From: Sporosarcina sp. NCCP-2222
GTDB taxonomy: Bacteria > Bacillota > Bacilli > Bacillales_A > Planococcaceae
Length of the DNA: 32,193 nucleotides
Reading direction: 5' to 3'
Assembly (NCBI RefSeq): GCF_023168145.1
Contig: NZ_BQYK01000007.1
Coordinates: 58,312-90,504 of the forward strand
Both the position numbers and the translations under genes were made by a program. The notes beneath the pieces are model-generated. The model searched no databases and was not told where the DNA came from. It saw only the letters and a program-made list of their open reading frames with translations. Numbering within the stretch: position 1 is the first letter of the stretch; every line of letters starts with the position of its first letter. This document shows positions 8,063 through 17,410 of this stretch, piece by piece.

Positions 8063-9850
8063 TCATACGATATACTTTTCAGCTTCGATCAACTTCGCGG
8101 AAGCTTCGCGTTTTTTCGCGATAATGTTATAAGGATTGGAACGAGTCAATTTGCGCAATGCAGAAAGCATCATCCGTTGGTTATCCCCATCAACAGAAGC
8201 GAGCAATGTTTCTTTCGCATCTTTTTCAATCGCTTCAAATGCTTCTTGGCAGAAGATTTCCGTGTAAAGGATCTTTTGCTTTTCTTTTTCTTCACCGTTT
8301 TTCGCTACTGCCTTCTCTGTCCGGAGCAATGCAGATTCCATCGCGAAAATATTGTTTGCGATATCCGCAATATTCACGAGCACTTCTTGTTCCGTTTCGA
8401 GTTTTGTACCGAAACGCTGTGCTGCCATGCCTGCCGCAAGAAGACCGATCTTCTTCGCATTTTTCACGAGTACTTTCTCTTGCGCAAGTGCTTCGTCCCC
8501 GATTTCTTCAGGCATCATCATGAGCAGTTCTTCCTGCAAGCTTTGCGCTTTTTCCAGCAATGGCAATTCGCCTTTCATCGCCTTTTTCAAGAACGTGCCC
8601 GGTACGATCATCCGGTTGATTTCGTTCGTTCCCTCGAAAATACGGTTGATACGGGAATCACGGTAGATACGCTCCACTTCATATTCTTGCATGAAGCCAT
8701 AGCCGCCGTGCAGCTGGACTGCTTCATCTACGATGTAGTCAAGCACTTCGGAGCCAACCACTTTGTTAATCGAGCATTCGATGGCATATTCCGCTACGGA
8801 CGCAGCCACTTCTTTGCCATCCTTCTGCTGCTCCGGCGTCATCTGACTGTTGCGCTCCTCAAAGTAGCCTACCGTACGATAGATCAAGCTCTCTGTCGCG
8901 TATAATTTAGAAGCCATTGTCGCCAATTTTTCTTTCGTCAAATTGAAAGAGGAGATCGGCGTCTTGAATTGCTGGCGCTGATTCGTATACGTGATCGCCA
9001 GCTCAAGCGCACGCTTGGATCCGCCAATCGTTCCGACGCCCAGCTTGTAACGCCCGATATTCAAAATATTGAAGGCGATAATATGGCCGCGGCCGATTTC
9101 TCCGAGCAGGTTCTCGACCGGCACTTCCGCATCCTCCAAAATAAGTGTACGGGTAGAGGAAGACTTGATCCCCATCTTCTTCTCTTCCGCGCCAACCGAA
9201 ACGCCAGGAAACTCTCTTTCTACGATAAACGCGGAAAACTTATCACCGTCAACTTTCGCGTAGACAACAAATACGTCTGCAAAGCCTGCATTTGTAATCC
9301 ATTGCTTTTCCCCATTCAAAATATAATGGGTGCCAGCTTCGTTCAATTTTGCCGTTGTTTTCGCACCAAGTGCATCGGAACCGGAGCCCGGCTCAGTCAG
9401 CGCATACGCGAAAATCTTCTCAGCCGTTACAGAGCTAGGCAAGTATTTCTTCTTTTGCTCCTCATTGCCGAACAGCACGATCGGAAGCGTACCGATTCCC
9501 ACATGCGCTCCGTGCGTGATCGAAAACCCGCCAGCGACAGACATCTTTTCCGCAATCAAAGCGGACGAGATTTTATCCAAGCCTAAGCCATCGTATTCTT
9601 CCGGAATATCAGCACCAAGAAGACCAAGGTCTCCAGCTGATTTCAACAGACGGACGGAATGTTCGAACTCATGGTGCTCCAAGTTTTCGATAACGGGCGC
9701 CACTTCATTCTTCACATATTCCTCTGTCGTTTTGGCAATCATTTTATGCTCATCTGTGAAATCCTCCGGCGTGAAGACACGATTCGCTTCGATGTCTTCA
9801 ATTAAGAAAGCCCCGCCCCGGATGAGATCTGTCGTTTTCGTTTCAGTCAT
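8063..9850 (-). CDS. fadE: Acyl-CoA dehydrogenase
   Basis: A 595-residue enzyme, longer than the ~380-residue core family because of an extra C-terminal helical domain (after about 420), as in B. subtilis FadE/YusJ. The FAD/substrate loop [14 protein letters not shown] is at 147-160, and the catalytic base is Glu406 in IFEGTNEI. It oxidises acyl-CoA to trans-2-enoyl-CoA, the first step of beta-oxidation, passing electrons to ETF. It is the last gene of fadN-fadA-fadE and lies 74 bases after fadA. AGGGAGGA precedes the ATG. Confidence 0.94.
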   Translation of the reverse strand: MTETKTTDLIRGGAFLIEDIEANRVFTPEDFTDEHKMIAKTTEEYVKNEVAPVIENLEHHEFEHSVRLLKSAGDLGLLGADIPEEYDGLGLDKISSALIAEKMSVAGGFSITHGAHVGIGTLPIVLFGNEEQKKKYLPSSVTAEKIFAYALTEPGSGSDALGAKTTAKLNEAGTHYILNGEKQWITNAGFADVFVVYAKVDGDKFSAFIVEREFPGVSVGAEEKKMGIKSSSTRTLILEDAEVPVENLLGEIGRGHIIAFNILNIGRYKLGVGTIGGSKRALELAITYTNQRQQFKTPISSFNLTKEKLATMASKLYATESLIYRTVGYFEERNSQMTPEQQKDGKEVAASVAEYAIECSINKVVGSEVLDYIVDEAVQLHGGYGFMQEYEVERIYRDSRINRIFEGTNEINRMIVPGTFLKKAMKGELPLLEKAQSLQEELLMMMPEEIGDEALAQEKVLVKNAKKIGLLAAGMAAQRFGTKLETEQEVLVNIADIANNIFAMESALLRTEKAVAKNGEEKEKQKILYTEIFCQEAFEAIEKDAKETLLASVDGDNQRMMLSALRKLTRSNPYNIIAKKREASAKLIEAEKYIV

Positions 9851-9924
9851 TGGTATTCCTCCCTAAGTTATCAATAGTAAATTCCTTATCTATATGCCTC
9901 AACAGACACAATTGGTTGCCTTCA

Positions 9925-11100
9925 TTACAATAATTCAAATACTCCTGCTGCTCCCATGCCGCCGCCGATACACATTGTAACGACTCCGAACTGCTTGCCT
10001 TGGCGACGCAGCTCATTCATCAGGCGCAATGTTAAGACGGAACCGGTCGCGCCAAGCGGATGGCCAAGTGCGATCGCTCCTCCGTTGACATTCACTTTAT
10101 CAATATCTAAGCCAAGATGACGGATGACCTGCAGAGACTGGGAAGCGAATGCTTCGTTCAGTTCCCACAGATCGATATCATCGATGGATAGCCCTGCAAG
10201 CTTTAATGCTTTTGGCACCGCTTCGATCGGTCCGATCCCCATGACTTCTGGCGGAACGCCGCCTACCGCGAAGGAACGGAATTTTGCAAGCGGCTTGAGC
10301 CCTTGCGCTTCTGCCACTTCCCGGTCCATGACGAGGACAGATGCGGCTCCGTCCGACGTCTGAGACGCATTCCCCGCCGTTACAGATCCTTTTACGGCAA
10401 ACGCAGGACGCAGCTTCGCGAGCACTTCCATTGATGTACCTACGCGCACTCCTTCATCCATTTCAAATTGGAAAGTCGTCTCTTTGTATTTACCCGACGC
10501 ATCGACATAGCGTTTCGTCACTTCAACTGGCACAATTTCATCCACGAATTTCCCTGCTTCGATCGCAGCGGCTGCCCTTTCGTGTGAACGGACGGCGAAC
10601 GCGTCTTGGTCTTCCCGGCTGACGCCGTATTTCTGCGCCACTTGCTCTGCCGTATGCCCCATTCCCATATAACATTGAGGCGCTGTTTCGGCGAGCTTGA
10701 AATTCGGGCGAATCGTGTTGCCCATCATTGGCACCATGCTCATGGATTCGACCCCGCCAGCAATGATTGCCTGTGAATGGCCGAGCATGATCCGTTCTGC
10801 TGCATATGCGATGGATTGCAGGCCGGAAGAACAAAACCGGTTAATCGTAATCGCCGGCGTCGTATCAGGCAATCCGGCAAGCGCTCCGATGTTACGCGCC
10901 ACGTTCATCCCCTGCTCCGCTTCAGGCATCGCACACCCCATGATCAAATCATCTATTGGCCCATCATATCCATTTGCTCGTTGTAACGTTTCTTTGACAG
11001 TCAGTGCTGCCAGATCATCCGGGCGGACCGTTGCCAGCGATCCTTTCCCTGCTTTGCCGACCGGTGTACGTGCACCGGCCACTAGTACTGCTTCCCGCAT
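9925..11100 (-). CDS. fadA: Acetyl-CoA C-acyltransferase (3-ketoacyl-CoA thiolase)
   Basis: A 391-residue thiolase with all catalytic residues: nucleophile Cys90 (NRFCSSGLQ), His347 (GHPLGATG) and Cys377 (CIGGGMG). It cleaves 3-ketoacyl-CoA with CoA to acetyl-CoA and a shortened acyl-CoA, the last step of beta-oxidation. It begins 29 bases after fadN with an AAAGGAGGA site and is followed by fadE. Confidence 0.96.
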   Translation of the reverse strand: MREAVLVAGARTPVGKAGKGSLATVRPDDLAALTVKETLQRANGYDGPIDDLIMGCAMPEAEQGMNVARNIGALAGLPDTTPAITINRFCSSGLQSIAYAAERIMLGHSQAIIAGGVESMSMVPMMGNTIRPNFKLAETAPQCYMGMGHTAEQVAQKYGVSREDQDAFAVRSHERAAAAIEAGKFVDEIVPVEVTKRYVDASGKYKETTFQFEMDEGVRVGTSMEVLAKLRPAFAVKGSVTAGNASQTSDGAASVLVMDREVAEAQGLKPLAKFRSFAVGGVPPEVMGIGPIEAVPKALKLAGLSIDDIDLWELNEAFASQSLQVIRHLGLDIDKVNVNGGAIALGHPLGATGSVLTLRLMNELRRQGKQFGVVTMCIGGGMGAAGVFELL

Positions 11101-11129
11101 TCGACTTCCTCCTTTGCTAAAGTGCGCTG

Positions 11130-13514
11130 TTAATTGCGTAACGGCTTCCCTTTCAGAAGCATGTGCTGCATCCGCTGCTGAGACTTCGGTTCCGCAACGA
11201 GGCTCAGGAACGCCTCCCGCTCTAGATCGAGCATGTATTGTTCATCGACAAGTGTCCCGTACGGCACTTTTCCTCCTGAGAGGACAAAGGCCAATTTCTT
11301 TGCAATTTTCAAGTCATGGTCGCTAATATAACCCGATAGATGCATTGCTTCCGCTCCAAGCAGCATCGTCGCATAACCTGAATCTCCCGTGACTGGAATC
11401 TGTGCTTTGACGGGTGGTGTATAGCCACCCTCATAGAGAGCAAGTGCCGCTTGCTTCGCGTCATAAAGCAGATGATCCGGATTGACACTGATGCCGTCCG
11501 CAAAATCCAGGAAGTTATTCTCCCGCGCTTCTTCGCCAGATGTCGACACTTTCGCCATAGCGATTGTTTCGAACACTTTGTTCGCCACATATTGATAATC
11601 AACATGAACGCCATTCGGCATGCCTTTCAAGTGCTTCGAGTACAAGTTAACGTTTCCGCCTCCGCCTGGAATAAGGCCGACGCCGACTTCCACAAGACCG
11701 ATATACGTTTCCATCGATGCTTGAATATGAGCCGCCGGCAAACAAACTTCCGCACCTCCGCCAAGCGCCATTTGGAACGGAGCCGCCACGACAGGCTTCC
11801 GGCAATACTTAATTTTCATCATTGCGTTCTGGAATTGACGAATCGTGAAATCCAGTTCAAAAATATTGTCATCTTGCGCTTCCATCAAAATCATGCCAAG
11901 ATTCGCCCCGACGCAGAAGTTTTTGCCTTGGTTGCCGATGACAAGCCCTTTATAGTTCTTTTCCACTTCGTCAATCGCGAAGTTGATCATTTGGATAATA
12001 TCAAGTCCGATTGCGTTGGATTGCGAATGGAATTCGAGCAGCGCAACACCGTCCCCAAGATCAATCAGGCTGGCGCCTGAATTCTTTTTAATGACTCCGT
12101 GCTTTTTCTTGTAGCGTTTCAAATCAATGACTTTCTCATTGACCGGCACCGGCTTATACGTTTCGCCGTCAAAATAGAAAACGTCTCCGTCTTCTTCTTT
12201 ATAGAAAGTTTCATAGCCTTTATCCAATAAAGACCGGACAAATGAAGGAATCTCGAGCCCTTCCGCTTCCATCCGCTCGACAGATTTCGCGACGCCGATT
12301 GCATCCCAAATCTCAAACGGGCCTTGCTGCCAGCCGAAACCCCACTTCATCGCATTATCAATTGCGACGATGTCATCTGCAATCTCACCATGCAATTGAG
12401 CAGAGTAAACGAGTGTCGGCGCAAGGATATGCCAAAGGATCTCTCCCGTCCGGTCGTTGGCGTAGACTAGACTTTTCACTTTGTTCGCAAGCCCTTTTTG
12501 CTGCTTCGCCATCTCAATTGAAGGCGTTTTCATTTTTTTCGTCGGTCCATATTCAAACGTCTCTGGGTCCAATTCAAGGATTTCTTTGTCTTTCTTCAAA
12601 TAGAATCCTTGCTTGGATTTTGCGCCAAGCCATCCATTGTCGATCATTTTCTTCATGAAAGGCGGCAATTCGAACACTTTCTGCTCTTCGCCTTCCGTCT
12701 GATCGTAGACGTTTTTAGCTACATGCATGAATGTGTCAAGACCTACCACGTCCAGCGTACGGAACGTCGCCGATTTCGGACGGCCAATCAGTGTTCCGGT
12801 GACGGAGTCGACTTCTCCAATGGAAAAGCCTCGCTTCCCCATTTCACGCAATGTGATCAGCAAACCGTATGTACCAATCCGGTTGGCAATGAAATTCGGT
12901 GTATCCTTCGCAAGAACGACGCCTTTGCCGAGGCGATCTTCTGCAAAATTCGTCATAAATTCCACAACTTCGGCGGACGTCGCTTTAGTCGGAATAATCT
13001 CGAGCAGTTTCAAATAGCGCGGTGGATTGAAAAAATGGGTGCCTAGGAAATGTTTTTGGAAGTCTTCCGATCGCCCTTCCGCCATTGCTTCAATGCTAAT
13101 GCCTGAAGTATTGGAACTGATAATCGTTCCTTCTGTGCGAATCGCATCGATCTTCTCGTACAACCCTTTCTTCACTTCCAAGTTTTCAACGACGACTTCA
13201 ATGATCCAGTCGACATCCTTTAATTTCTCCAAATCGTCTTCCAAGTTGCCGACCTGGATGAAAGATAGGTTCTTTTTCGAAGTTAACGGTGCCGGTTTCT
13301 GTTTCACGAGTTTTTCCAAAGCGCTTGCTGCAAACTTATTGCGCACCTTTGGATCATCAAGGGAAAGTCCCTTCCCTTCCTCTTCTGCCGTCAATTTGTT
13401 CGGGACGATGTCCAGCAACAAGACGGGAATGCCGATATTCGCGAGATGGGCTGCAATGCCAGATCCCATGACGCCTGAACCTAATACTGCCGCTTTTTTA
13501 ATTTGATAAGCCAC
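11130..13514 (-). CDS. fadN: 3-hydroxyacyl-CoA dehydrogenase / enoyl-CoA hydratase
   Basis: A 794-residue bifunctional protein. The N-terminus has the NAD Rossmann motif GSGVMGSGIAAH (12-23) and the HCDH domains (NTSGISIEAMA, GTHFFNPPR); the C-terminal part from about 440 is a crotonase fold (LLEFHSQSNAIG, then ALGGGAEVCL and VGVGLIPGGGGN). The domain order is opposite to that of E. coli FadB and matches B. subtilis FadN/YusL. The start is GTG at 13514, 9 bases after GGGAGG. It is the first gene of fadN-fadA-fadE, under the FadR-type operator. Confidence 0.95.
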   Translation of the reverse strand: MAYQIKKAAVLGSGVMGSGIAAHLANIGIPVLLLDIVPNKLTAEEEGKGLSLDDPKVRNKFAASALEKLVKQKPAPLTSKKNLSFIQVGNLEDDLEKLKDVDWIIEVVVENLEVKKGLYEKIDAIRTEGTIISSNTSGISIEAMAEGRSEDFQKHFLGTHFFNPPRYLKLLEIIPTKATSAEVVEFMTNFAEDRLGKGVVLAKDTPNFIANRIGTYGLLITLREMGKRGFSIGEVDSVTGTLIGRPKSATFRTLDVVGLDTFMHVAKNVYDQTEGEEQKVFELPPFMKKMIDNGWLGAKSKQGFYLKKDKEILELDPETFEYGPTKKMKTPSIEMAKQQKGLANKVKSLVYANDRTGEILWHILAPTLVYSAQLHGEIADDIVAIDNAMKWGFGWQQGPFEIWDAIGVAKSVERMEAEGLEIPSFVRSLLDKGYETFYKEEDGDVFYFDGETYKPVPVNEKVIDLKRYKKKHGVIKKNSGASLIDLGDGVALLEFHSQSNAIGLDIIQMINFAIDEVEKNYKGLVIGNQGKNFCVGANLGMILMEAQDDNIFELDFTIRQFQNAMMKIKYCRKPVVAAPFQMALGGGAEVCLPAAHIQASMETYIGLVEVGVGLIPGGGGNVNLYSKHLKGMPNGVHVDYQYVANKVFETIAMAKVSTSGEEARENNFLDFADGISVNPDHLLYDAKQAALALYEGGYTPPVKAQIPVTGDSGYATMLLGAEAMHLSGYISDHDLKIAKKLAFVLSGGKVPYGTLVDEQYMLDLEREAFLSLVAEPKSQQRMQHMLLKGKPLRN

Positions 13515-13534
13515 GTGCGAAGCCTCCCTTTATT

Positions 13535-13552
13535 TGAATGAATGCTCATTCA
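13535..13552. promoter_or_regulatory. FadR-type operator of the fad operon
   Basis: TGAATGAATGCTCATTCA is a perfect inverted repeat with 7-base arms (TGAATGA/TCATTCA) and a 4-base centre. It matches the B. subtilis FadR (TetR family) consensus TGAATGAWTANTCATTCA. It lies 20 bases upstream of the fadN GTG, in the leader, where bound FadR would block transcription until released by long-chain acyl-CoA. Confidence 0.88.
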
Positions 13553-13592
13553 TTTTGCGAGTAAAAAAAATACCTCGAACTCTATGTCTATC

Positions 13593-13621
13593 ATTTTAGA
13601 ACATTAGAGTTGTTTTCGCAA
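13593..13621 (-). promoter_or_regulatory. Probable sigma-A promoter of fadNAE
   Basis: Minus-strand TTGCGA (13621-13616), 17-base spacer, TAAAAT (13598-13593). Matches are 4 of 6 and 5 of 6. The FadR palindrome is about 35-50 bases downstream of the predicted start, fitting a roadblock operator. Confidence 0.45.
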
Positions 13622-13737
13622 TATTTAAATCGGAAATTTTTAAAAATCTTCCACTTCCCTCCTTCAGGGCATTTTAGTACACGCGTCAGGCAAAAGGATG
13701 TAAACTAGTGTGTAGCAACTTGGAAGGGGATAAATAC

Positions 13738-14061
13738 ATGAAGTCAATTACGACAGTCGAACAATTCAATGAAATCATTGCTAGCGATAATAAAGCATTA
13801 GTTAAATTCCAAGCAGGTTGGTGCCCGGACTGCACCAGAATGGACATGTTCATCGATCCAATCGTGGAAGAATATGATATGTACACTTGGTACGACCTGG
13901 ACCGCGACGTTCTTCCTGAAATCGCTGAAAAATATGATGTCATGGGGATCCCAAGTTTATTGATCTTCCAAAATGGCGAGAAAAAAGCACATCTTCACAG
14001 CGCAAGCGCCAAGACACCTGATCAAGTGGTCGATTTCTTGGAGAGTGTAAAGGAACAATAA
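13738..14061 (+). CDS. Thioredoxin-family protein
   Basis: A 107-residue thioredoxin fold with WCPDC (Cys29/Cys32), a negatively charged CPDC variant, and the cis-Pro loop MGIPSLLIF. No signal peptide, so cytosolic. The ATG at 13738 follows GGAAGGGG; an in-frame GTG at 13708 has no binding site and is rejected. Transcribed divergently from the fad operon, with its own terminator. The physiological partner is unknown. Confidence 0.88.
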   Translation: MKSITTVEQFNEIIASDNKALVKFQAGWCPDCTRMDMFIDPIVEEYDMYTWYDLDRDVLPEIAEKYDVMGIPSLLIFQNGEKKAHLHSASAKTPDQVVDFLESVKEQ

Positions 14062-14070
14062 TTTTTATCC

Positions 14071-14112
14071 ATAGCGGTGGCAGTTACTCACAACTTGCTG
14101 CCGCTATTTTTC
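14071..14112 (+). terminator. Intrinsic terminator of the thioredoxin gene
   Basis: Imperfect stem (14071-14083 with 14098-14107, a short bulge) followed by five T residues, 10 bases after the stop. Confidence 0.8.
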
Positions 14113-14167
14113 TATCTGTTTCGAATCAAATCAATTATACTAAAGAAAAACAATCATGAGGTGGAAC

Positions 14168-14632
14168 ATGGACTACGAAAAAGAGATCGAGCGATTAAAG
14201 GCACGAATCGTGGAATGTGAACAGATCATCAAGGAAACGTCCGTGCCGATCATTTCATCTATTGTAGAAAATACAATTTTAGTTCCAGTTGTCGGTTACG
14301 CTGGTTCAGAGCGATTTGAACTTATCCGTTCACGGGTACTGGAATATTTGGACAAGAACCGACATGTCAATTGTGCGGTATTTGATTTTACTGGTGCCGA
14401 TTTAGATAAGGCGAAAGACGCCCAGTTGAATGTCCTTGCCATCGAACTGGACATGCTCAACAGTACATTGAAACTGATGGGTGTCCGACCAATATCTGTC
14501 GGTTTCAATCCACATATCGTCCGGGAAATTGTTTCTGCGGGCATTCAAATGGACTTTGAGTCGTATATCAACTTCAGGACGGCACTAAAGGTTCTTTTAA
14601 AAGAAGAAGGACGTTCCTTGTCAACTATTTGA
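14168..14632 (+). CDS. STAS-domain protein (RsbR-like)
   Basis: A 154-residue protein: a short acidic/basic helix (1-25), then a STAS domain starting PIISSIVENTILVPVVGY and ending near 145. The wording is close to the C-terminal STAS domain of RsbR stressosome proteins, but the N-terminal globin-like sensor is absent. It could be a stressosome partner or an orphan STAS signalling unit; the usual phospho-Ser/Thr positions cannot be confirmed (the loop reads DFTGAD). ATG 14168 follows GAGGTGG; the ATG at 14156 lacks a binding site. It is 27 bases before the C39-like gene, so probably co-transcribed with it. Confidence 0.82.
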   Translation: MDYEKEIERLKARIVECEQIIKETSVPIISSIVENTILVPVVGYAGSERFELIRSRVLEYLDKNRHVNCAVFDFTGADLDKAKDAQLNVLAIELDMLNSTLKLMGVRPISVGFNPHIVREIVSAGIQMDFESYINFRTALKVLLKEEGRSLSTI

Positions 14633-14659
14633 TAGACGATTGAAAAAGGAGGCGCCAGA

Positions 14660-15169
14660 ATGCATCACGTCCCTTTTAACGGAAAATCACAATTTGACGA
14701 AGACATTGATCCAAAATACAGGCCATCCGCCTGCGGTCCTGTGACCGCCTACACGATCCTTCGCTATTTTAATGAACATGGCGAATTTGATGTAAATGTA
14801 CTGTACCGAAAACTGGGCGGTACCCGGATTGGTTTATTCAAATGGCGCCTGCTACGAAATTTGCGAAAATTGCTAGGTAACGCTTGGGAAGTAGAATCCT
14901 GTTCGATTGAAGAGCTTACAATTGAACTTCAACATGGACGGCCCGTCGCAGCCAAGTTCGATAAATGGTTCACCTTCCGCTGGCTGGGTAAATACGAGTT
15001 TGATTATCACTGGGTGCCGGTCGTCGGGTACGAACAGGCAAATGGCGACATTTTTCTCCTGATCCATGACAATGGTGGAAGCCACCGAGAAAGCCGCCTG
15101 CGCAAAGTTTCCTATCGAGCGAACCGTTCCATCCTATCATTTGTGAAAATTAGAAAGACCGCTGCTTGA
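14660..15169 (+). CDS. C39-like peptidase family protein
   Basis: A 169-residue papain-fold protein of the C39-like group. Cys25 (SACGPVTAYTIL), His117 (YHWVPVVGY) and Asp137 (IHDNGG) are in the right order and spacing for a cysteine protease triad. No signal peptide or membrane segment and no ABC domain, so it is not a bacteriocin exporter. Substrate unknown. A GGAGGCG site precedes the ATG. Its stop codon lies in the loop of the terminator that follows. Confidence 0.8.
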   Translation: MHHVPFNGKSQFDEDIDPKYRPSACGPVTAYTILRYFNEHGEFDVNVLYRKLGGTRIGLFKWRLLRNLRKLLGNAWEVESCSIEELTIELQHGRPVAAKFDKWFTFRWLGKYEFDYHWVPVVGYEQANGDIFLLIHDNGGSHRESRLRKVSYRANRSILSFVKIRKTAA

Positions 15170-15186
15170 GCTGCAGCGGTCTTTTT
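15152..15186. terminator. Bidirectional terminator between convergent genes
   Basis: A perfect 12-bp stem (15154-15165 with 15173-15184) with a 7-base loop and a T run to the right. A short A run on the left gives a weaker T run for the minus strand. It serves the C39-like gene (+) and the exonuclease gene (-). The C39-like stop codon TGA (15167-15169) is in the loop. Confidence 0.88.
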
Positions 15187-15187
15187 A

Positions 15188-16084
15188 TTATATTGACGTC
15201 TGGAACAACGAATCCATTTGCCGGACAATCATCGTATATCCCATCTCTACTAGTTCTTCCCGAAGACCAGAGTTGAAGTCGGGCAGGTTCAATGCTTCAA
15301 GCGGATCGTCAAAGTCGAGCTTGCAGTGAATTTCCGCCAACTGTCTCGAAAGGCGCAGCATGGGCATGTCCGCCTCAATTTTTTTGCGTGTGCCTGCAGA
15401 TAATTCCTCCAGCGCTTCAATGACACCTTCCACCGAACCATATTGCTGGATTAATTTAAGGGCAGTCTTCGGGCCAATTCCCTTTACTCCTGGATAACCG
15501 TCACTCGAATCACCTGTAAATGCCTTCGTGTCTATGAACTGCATTGGCGAAATCTCGTATTCCTCCCGAAAACGATCCTCTGTGTATACATCATAGACGT
15601 TATATCCTTTTTTCATGAAGGCAATCTTGACGTCCGGCCGCAGCAGCTGCAATAAATCTTTATCTCCTGTTACGATCGTCACTTCCGCCTTGCCATCCCA
15701 CTCGCAAACGAGCGAGCCGATCAAGTCATCCGCTTCCATGCCCGCAATGCCGTAATTTTTCCAACCAATTTTCTCCGACAGTTCCCGTGCCATATCAAAT
15801 TGGGGCACCATCTCAGGCGCCGGTGCCGGCCGGTTCGCTTTGTATCCATCGAACAAATCATTCCGGAACGTATGCATCCCCATATCCCAGCAGACGGCCA
15901 TGTGTGTCGGCTTAAAAATCGACACTGCCGTCATCGCATGCCGGACAAAACCTTGAACGCCATTTGTAGGAACGCCTTCTGCATTCGGAAAATAATGCCC
16001 CATGGCGGATGTTGCGAAAAACGAACGGAACAGCAGCGCCATGCCATCAATTAGTAATATATGCGGTTTTTGATCTGTATTCAT
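15188..16084 (-). CDS. Stand-alone 5'-3' exonuclease (YpcP-like flap nuclease)
   Basis: A 298-residue protein equal to the 5' nuclease domain of DNA polymerase I, without polymerase. Metal-binding acidic residues are visible at D13 (LLIDGMALL), E117/D119/D120 (MEADDLIG), D141/D143 (VTGDKDLL) and D192/D195, followed by a helix-hairpin-helix (GVKGIGPKTALKLI). It should remove RNA primers and 5' flaps in replication and repair. A reading from ATG 16126 is rejected because the AAAGGAGGA site lies inside it, 7 bases before ATG 16084. Confidence 0.93.
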   Translation of the reverse strand: MNTDQKPHILLIDGMALLFRSFFATSAMGHYFPNAEGVPTNGVQGFVRHAMTAVSIFKPTHMAVCWDMGMHTFRNDLFDGYKANRPAPAPEMVPQFDMARELSEKIGWKNYGIAGMEADDLIGSLVCEWDGKAEVTIVTGDKDLLQLLRPDVKIAFMKKGYNVYDVYTEDRFREEYEISPMQFIDTKAFTGDSSDGYPGVKGIGPKTALKLIQQYGSVEGVIEALEELSAGTRKKIEADMPMLRLSRQLAEIHCKLDFDDPLEALNLPDFNSGLREELVEMGYTMIVRQMDSLFQTSI

Positions 16085-16114
16085 TTCTATTTCCTCCTTT
16101 ATTTTTGTCGCCTC

Positions 16115-16141
16115 GTTTATAGTCATTCAGTGAGCGGGTAT
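16115..16141 (+). promoter_or_regulatory. Candidate sigma-B promoter of the FAD oxidoreductase gene
   Basis: GTTTAT (16115-16120), 15-base spacer, GGGTAT (16136-16141). The -10 is a perfect sigma-B match and the -35 matches GTTTAA at 5 of 6. The predicted start would leave only a short leader with the AAGGGGG ribosome-binding site. Confidence 0.65.
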
Positions 16142-16164
16142 ATTGCTTGCAAGGGGGAATCCAT

Positions 16165-17394
16165 ATGCCAATCCATGCAGGCCAGTTATATTGGCCGACG
16201 ACAATGAATGAAGCAAATTCAATCCAAAATTACATAACGGATAAGACATACGATGCCGTCATCATCGGCGGAGGCATGTCCGGCGCATTGAGCGCGCTAT
16301 CCCTCGTTGACGCGGGTATGACAGTTGCCGTGATCGAAAAAGAAGAGTTCGCTTACGGCAGCACAGCTGCGAACACTGGATTGCTGCAATACTCCAATGA
16401 TATCATGCTTCACGAGCTGATTGAACAGATTGGGGAGGAAAAGGCGGTCGCATTTTATCGAGTATGCTACGATGCGCTCAAGGATTTACAAGAAGTTGCG
16501 GAGCAACTGCCGATAGATCCCGACTTCATCACAAGACCGAGCCTTTATTATGCGAGCGACGAGAAAGATTTGTTAAAAATTCAAAAGGAATACAAAGCCC
16601 TTTCAAAACATGACTTGCCATGCGACTATTGGGACCGCCATGCCCTTCTCGAAAAGACGGGCATCGACAAGCCGGGCGCCTTATGGACTTTTGGAGATGC
16701 GGAAGTGAATCCATTTAAATTTGTGCGAGGCATCCTGCAATTGATCCAGTCGCAAGGCGCGGATCTACATGATGGTTTGGAAGTGGATGATGTAAAGGAA
16801 GAGGAAGGAATTCTGCATGTCCTGACAACTAGCGGCAGCATTAAAGCGAGAAATGTCATCTTTACAACTGGCTACATGAAACCGCCAGTCGGCAAGCTTA
16901 CGGGGGACATCATAAAACGGTCCTACGTGGCCGTCAGCAAGTCGATTGAGCAGCATGCCTGGTATGAAAATGCGCTTATATGGGAAACGAAACGCCCTTA
17001 TTTGTATATGCGGACTGCTGTTGACGGCCGAGTTATCATAGGCGGATTAGATGAGGAAACCGACCAAATGGATATTTCCCAAGAGAAAATCAACGAGAAG
17101 GCGAATGAACTTATTTCTGAGGCTTCTCAATTAATTCCTCGTCTAAAACTAGAGTTGGAAATGTCCTATTGTGCTATTTTCGGAGAGTCAAAAGACGAAC
17201 TTCCTTTTATCGGCAGGCATCCCGAGAAATCGAACCTTTATTATTTGCTCGGCTTTGGCGGAAACGGCACCGTGTACAGCATGCTCGGCTCGAAGCTGCT
17301 GGCTGAATTGATTCAAGGAAAGGAGCCGGCTAATTCGGAAATTGTCGGGCTGGATCGGAGTGTGCCCGGTAAGAGAGAAGCGGTTATTCGGTAA
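16165..17394 (+). CDS. FAD-dependent oxidoreductase (DAO family)
   Basis: A 409-residue flavoprotein. The dinucleotide-binding motif AVIIGGGMSGALSAL is at 31-45, with the ribose-binding Glu at about 59 (VAVIEKEE). The C-terminal FAD motif is LGFGGNGTVYSMLG. The DAO fold (glycine oxidase, sarcosine oxidase and similar) indicates oxidation of an amine or amino acid; the substrate is not determinable. No signal peptide. ATG 16165 is 7 bases after AAGGGGG; a TTG at 16147 overlaps that site. The gene is divergent from the exonuclease and has a candidate sigma-B promoter, suggesting a stress-linked role. Confidence 0.85.
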   Translation: MPIHAGQLYWPTTMNEANSIQNYITDKTYDAVIIGGGMSGALSALSLVDAGMTVAVIEKEEFAYGSTAANTGLLQYSNDIMLHELIEQIGEEKAVAFYRVCYDALKDLQEVAEQLPIDPDFITRPSLYYASDEKDLLKIQKEYKALSKHDLPCDYWDRHALLEKTGIDKPGALWTFGDAEVNPFKFVRGILQLIQSQGADLHDGLEVDDVKEEEGILHVLTTSGSIKARNVIFTTGYMKPPVGKLTGDIIKRSYVAVSKSIEQHAWYENALIWETKRPYLYMRTAVDGRVIIGGLDEETDQMDISQEKINEKANELISEASQLIPRLKLELEMSYCAIFGESKDELPFIGRHPEKSNLYYLLGFGGNGTVYSMLGSKLLAELIQGKEPANSEIVGLDRSVPGKREAVIR

Positions 17395-17410
17395 ACGGTT
17401 TACTATGAGT

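Noticed and set aside
7778..8905. A 375-codon plus-strand open frame opposite fadE
   Set aside because: It overlaps the conserved acyl-CoA dehydrogenase throughout its length, has low-complexity Phe/His/Arg-rich sequence, and lacks any recognisable domain; it is a codon-bias shadow.
11451..12080. Plus-strand open frame opposite fadN
   Set aside because: Antisense to conserved enoyl-CoA hydratase sequence, with no domain and no ribosome-binding site of note.
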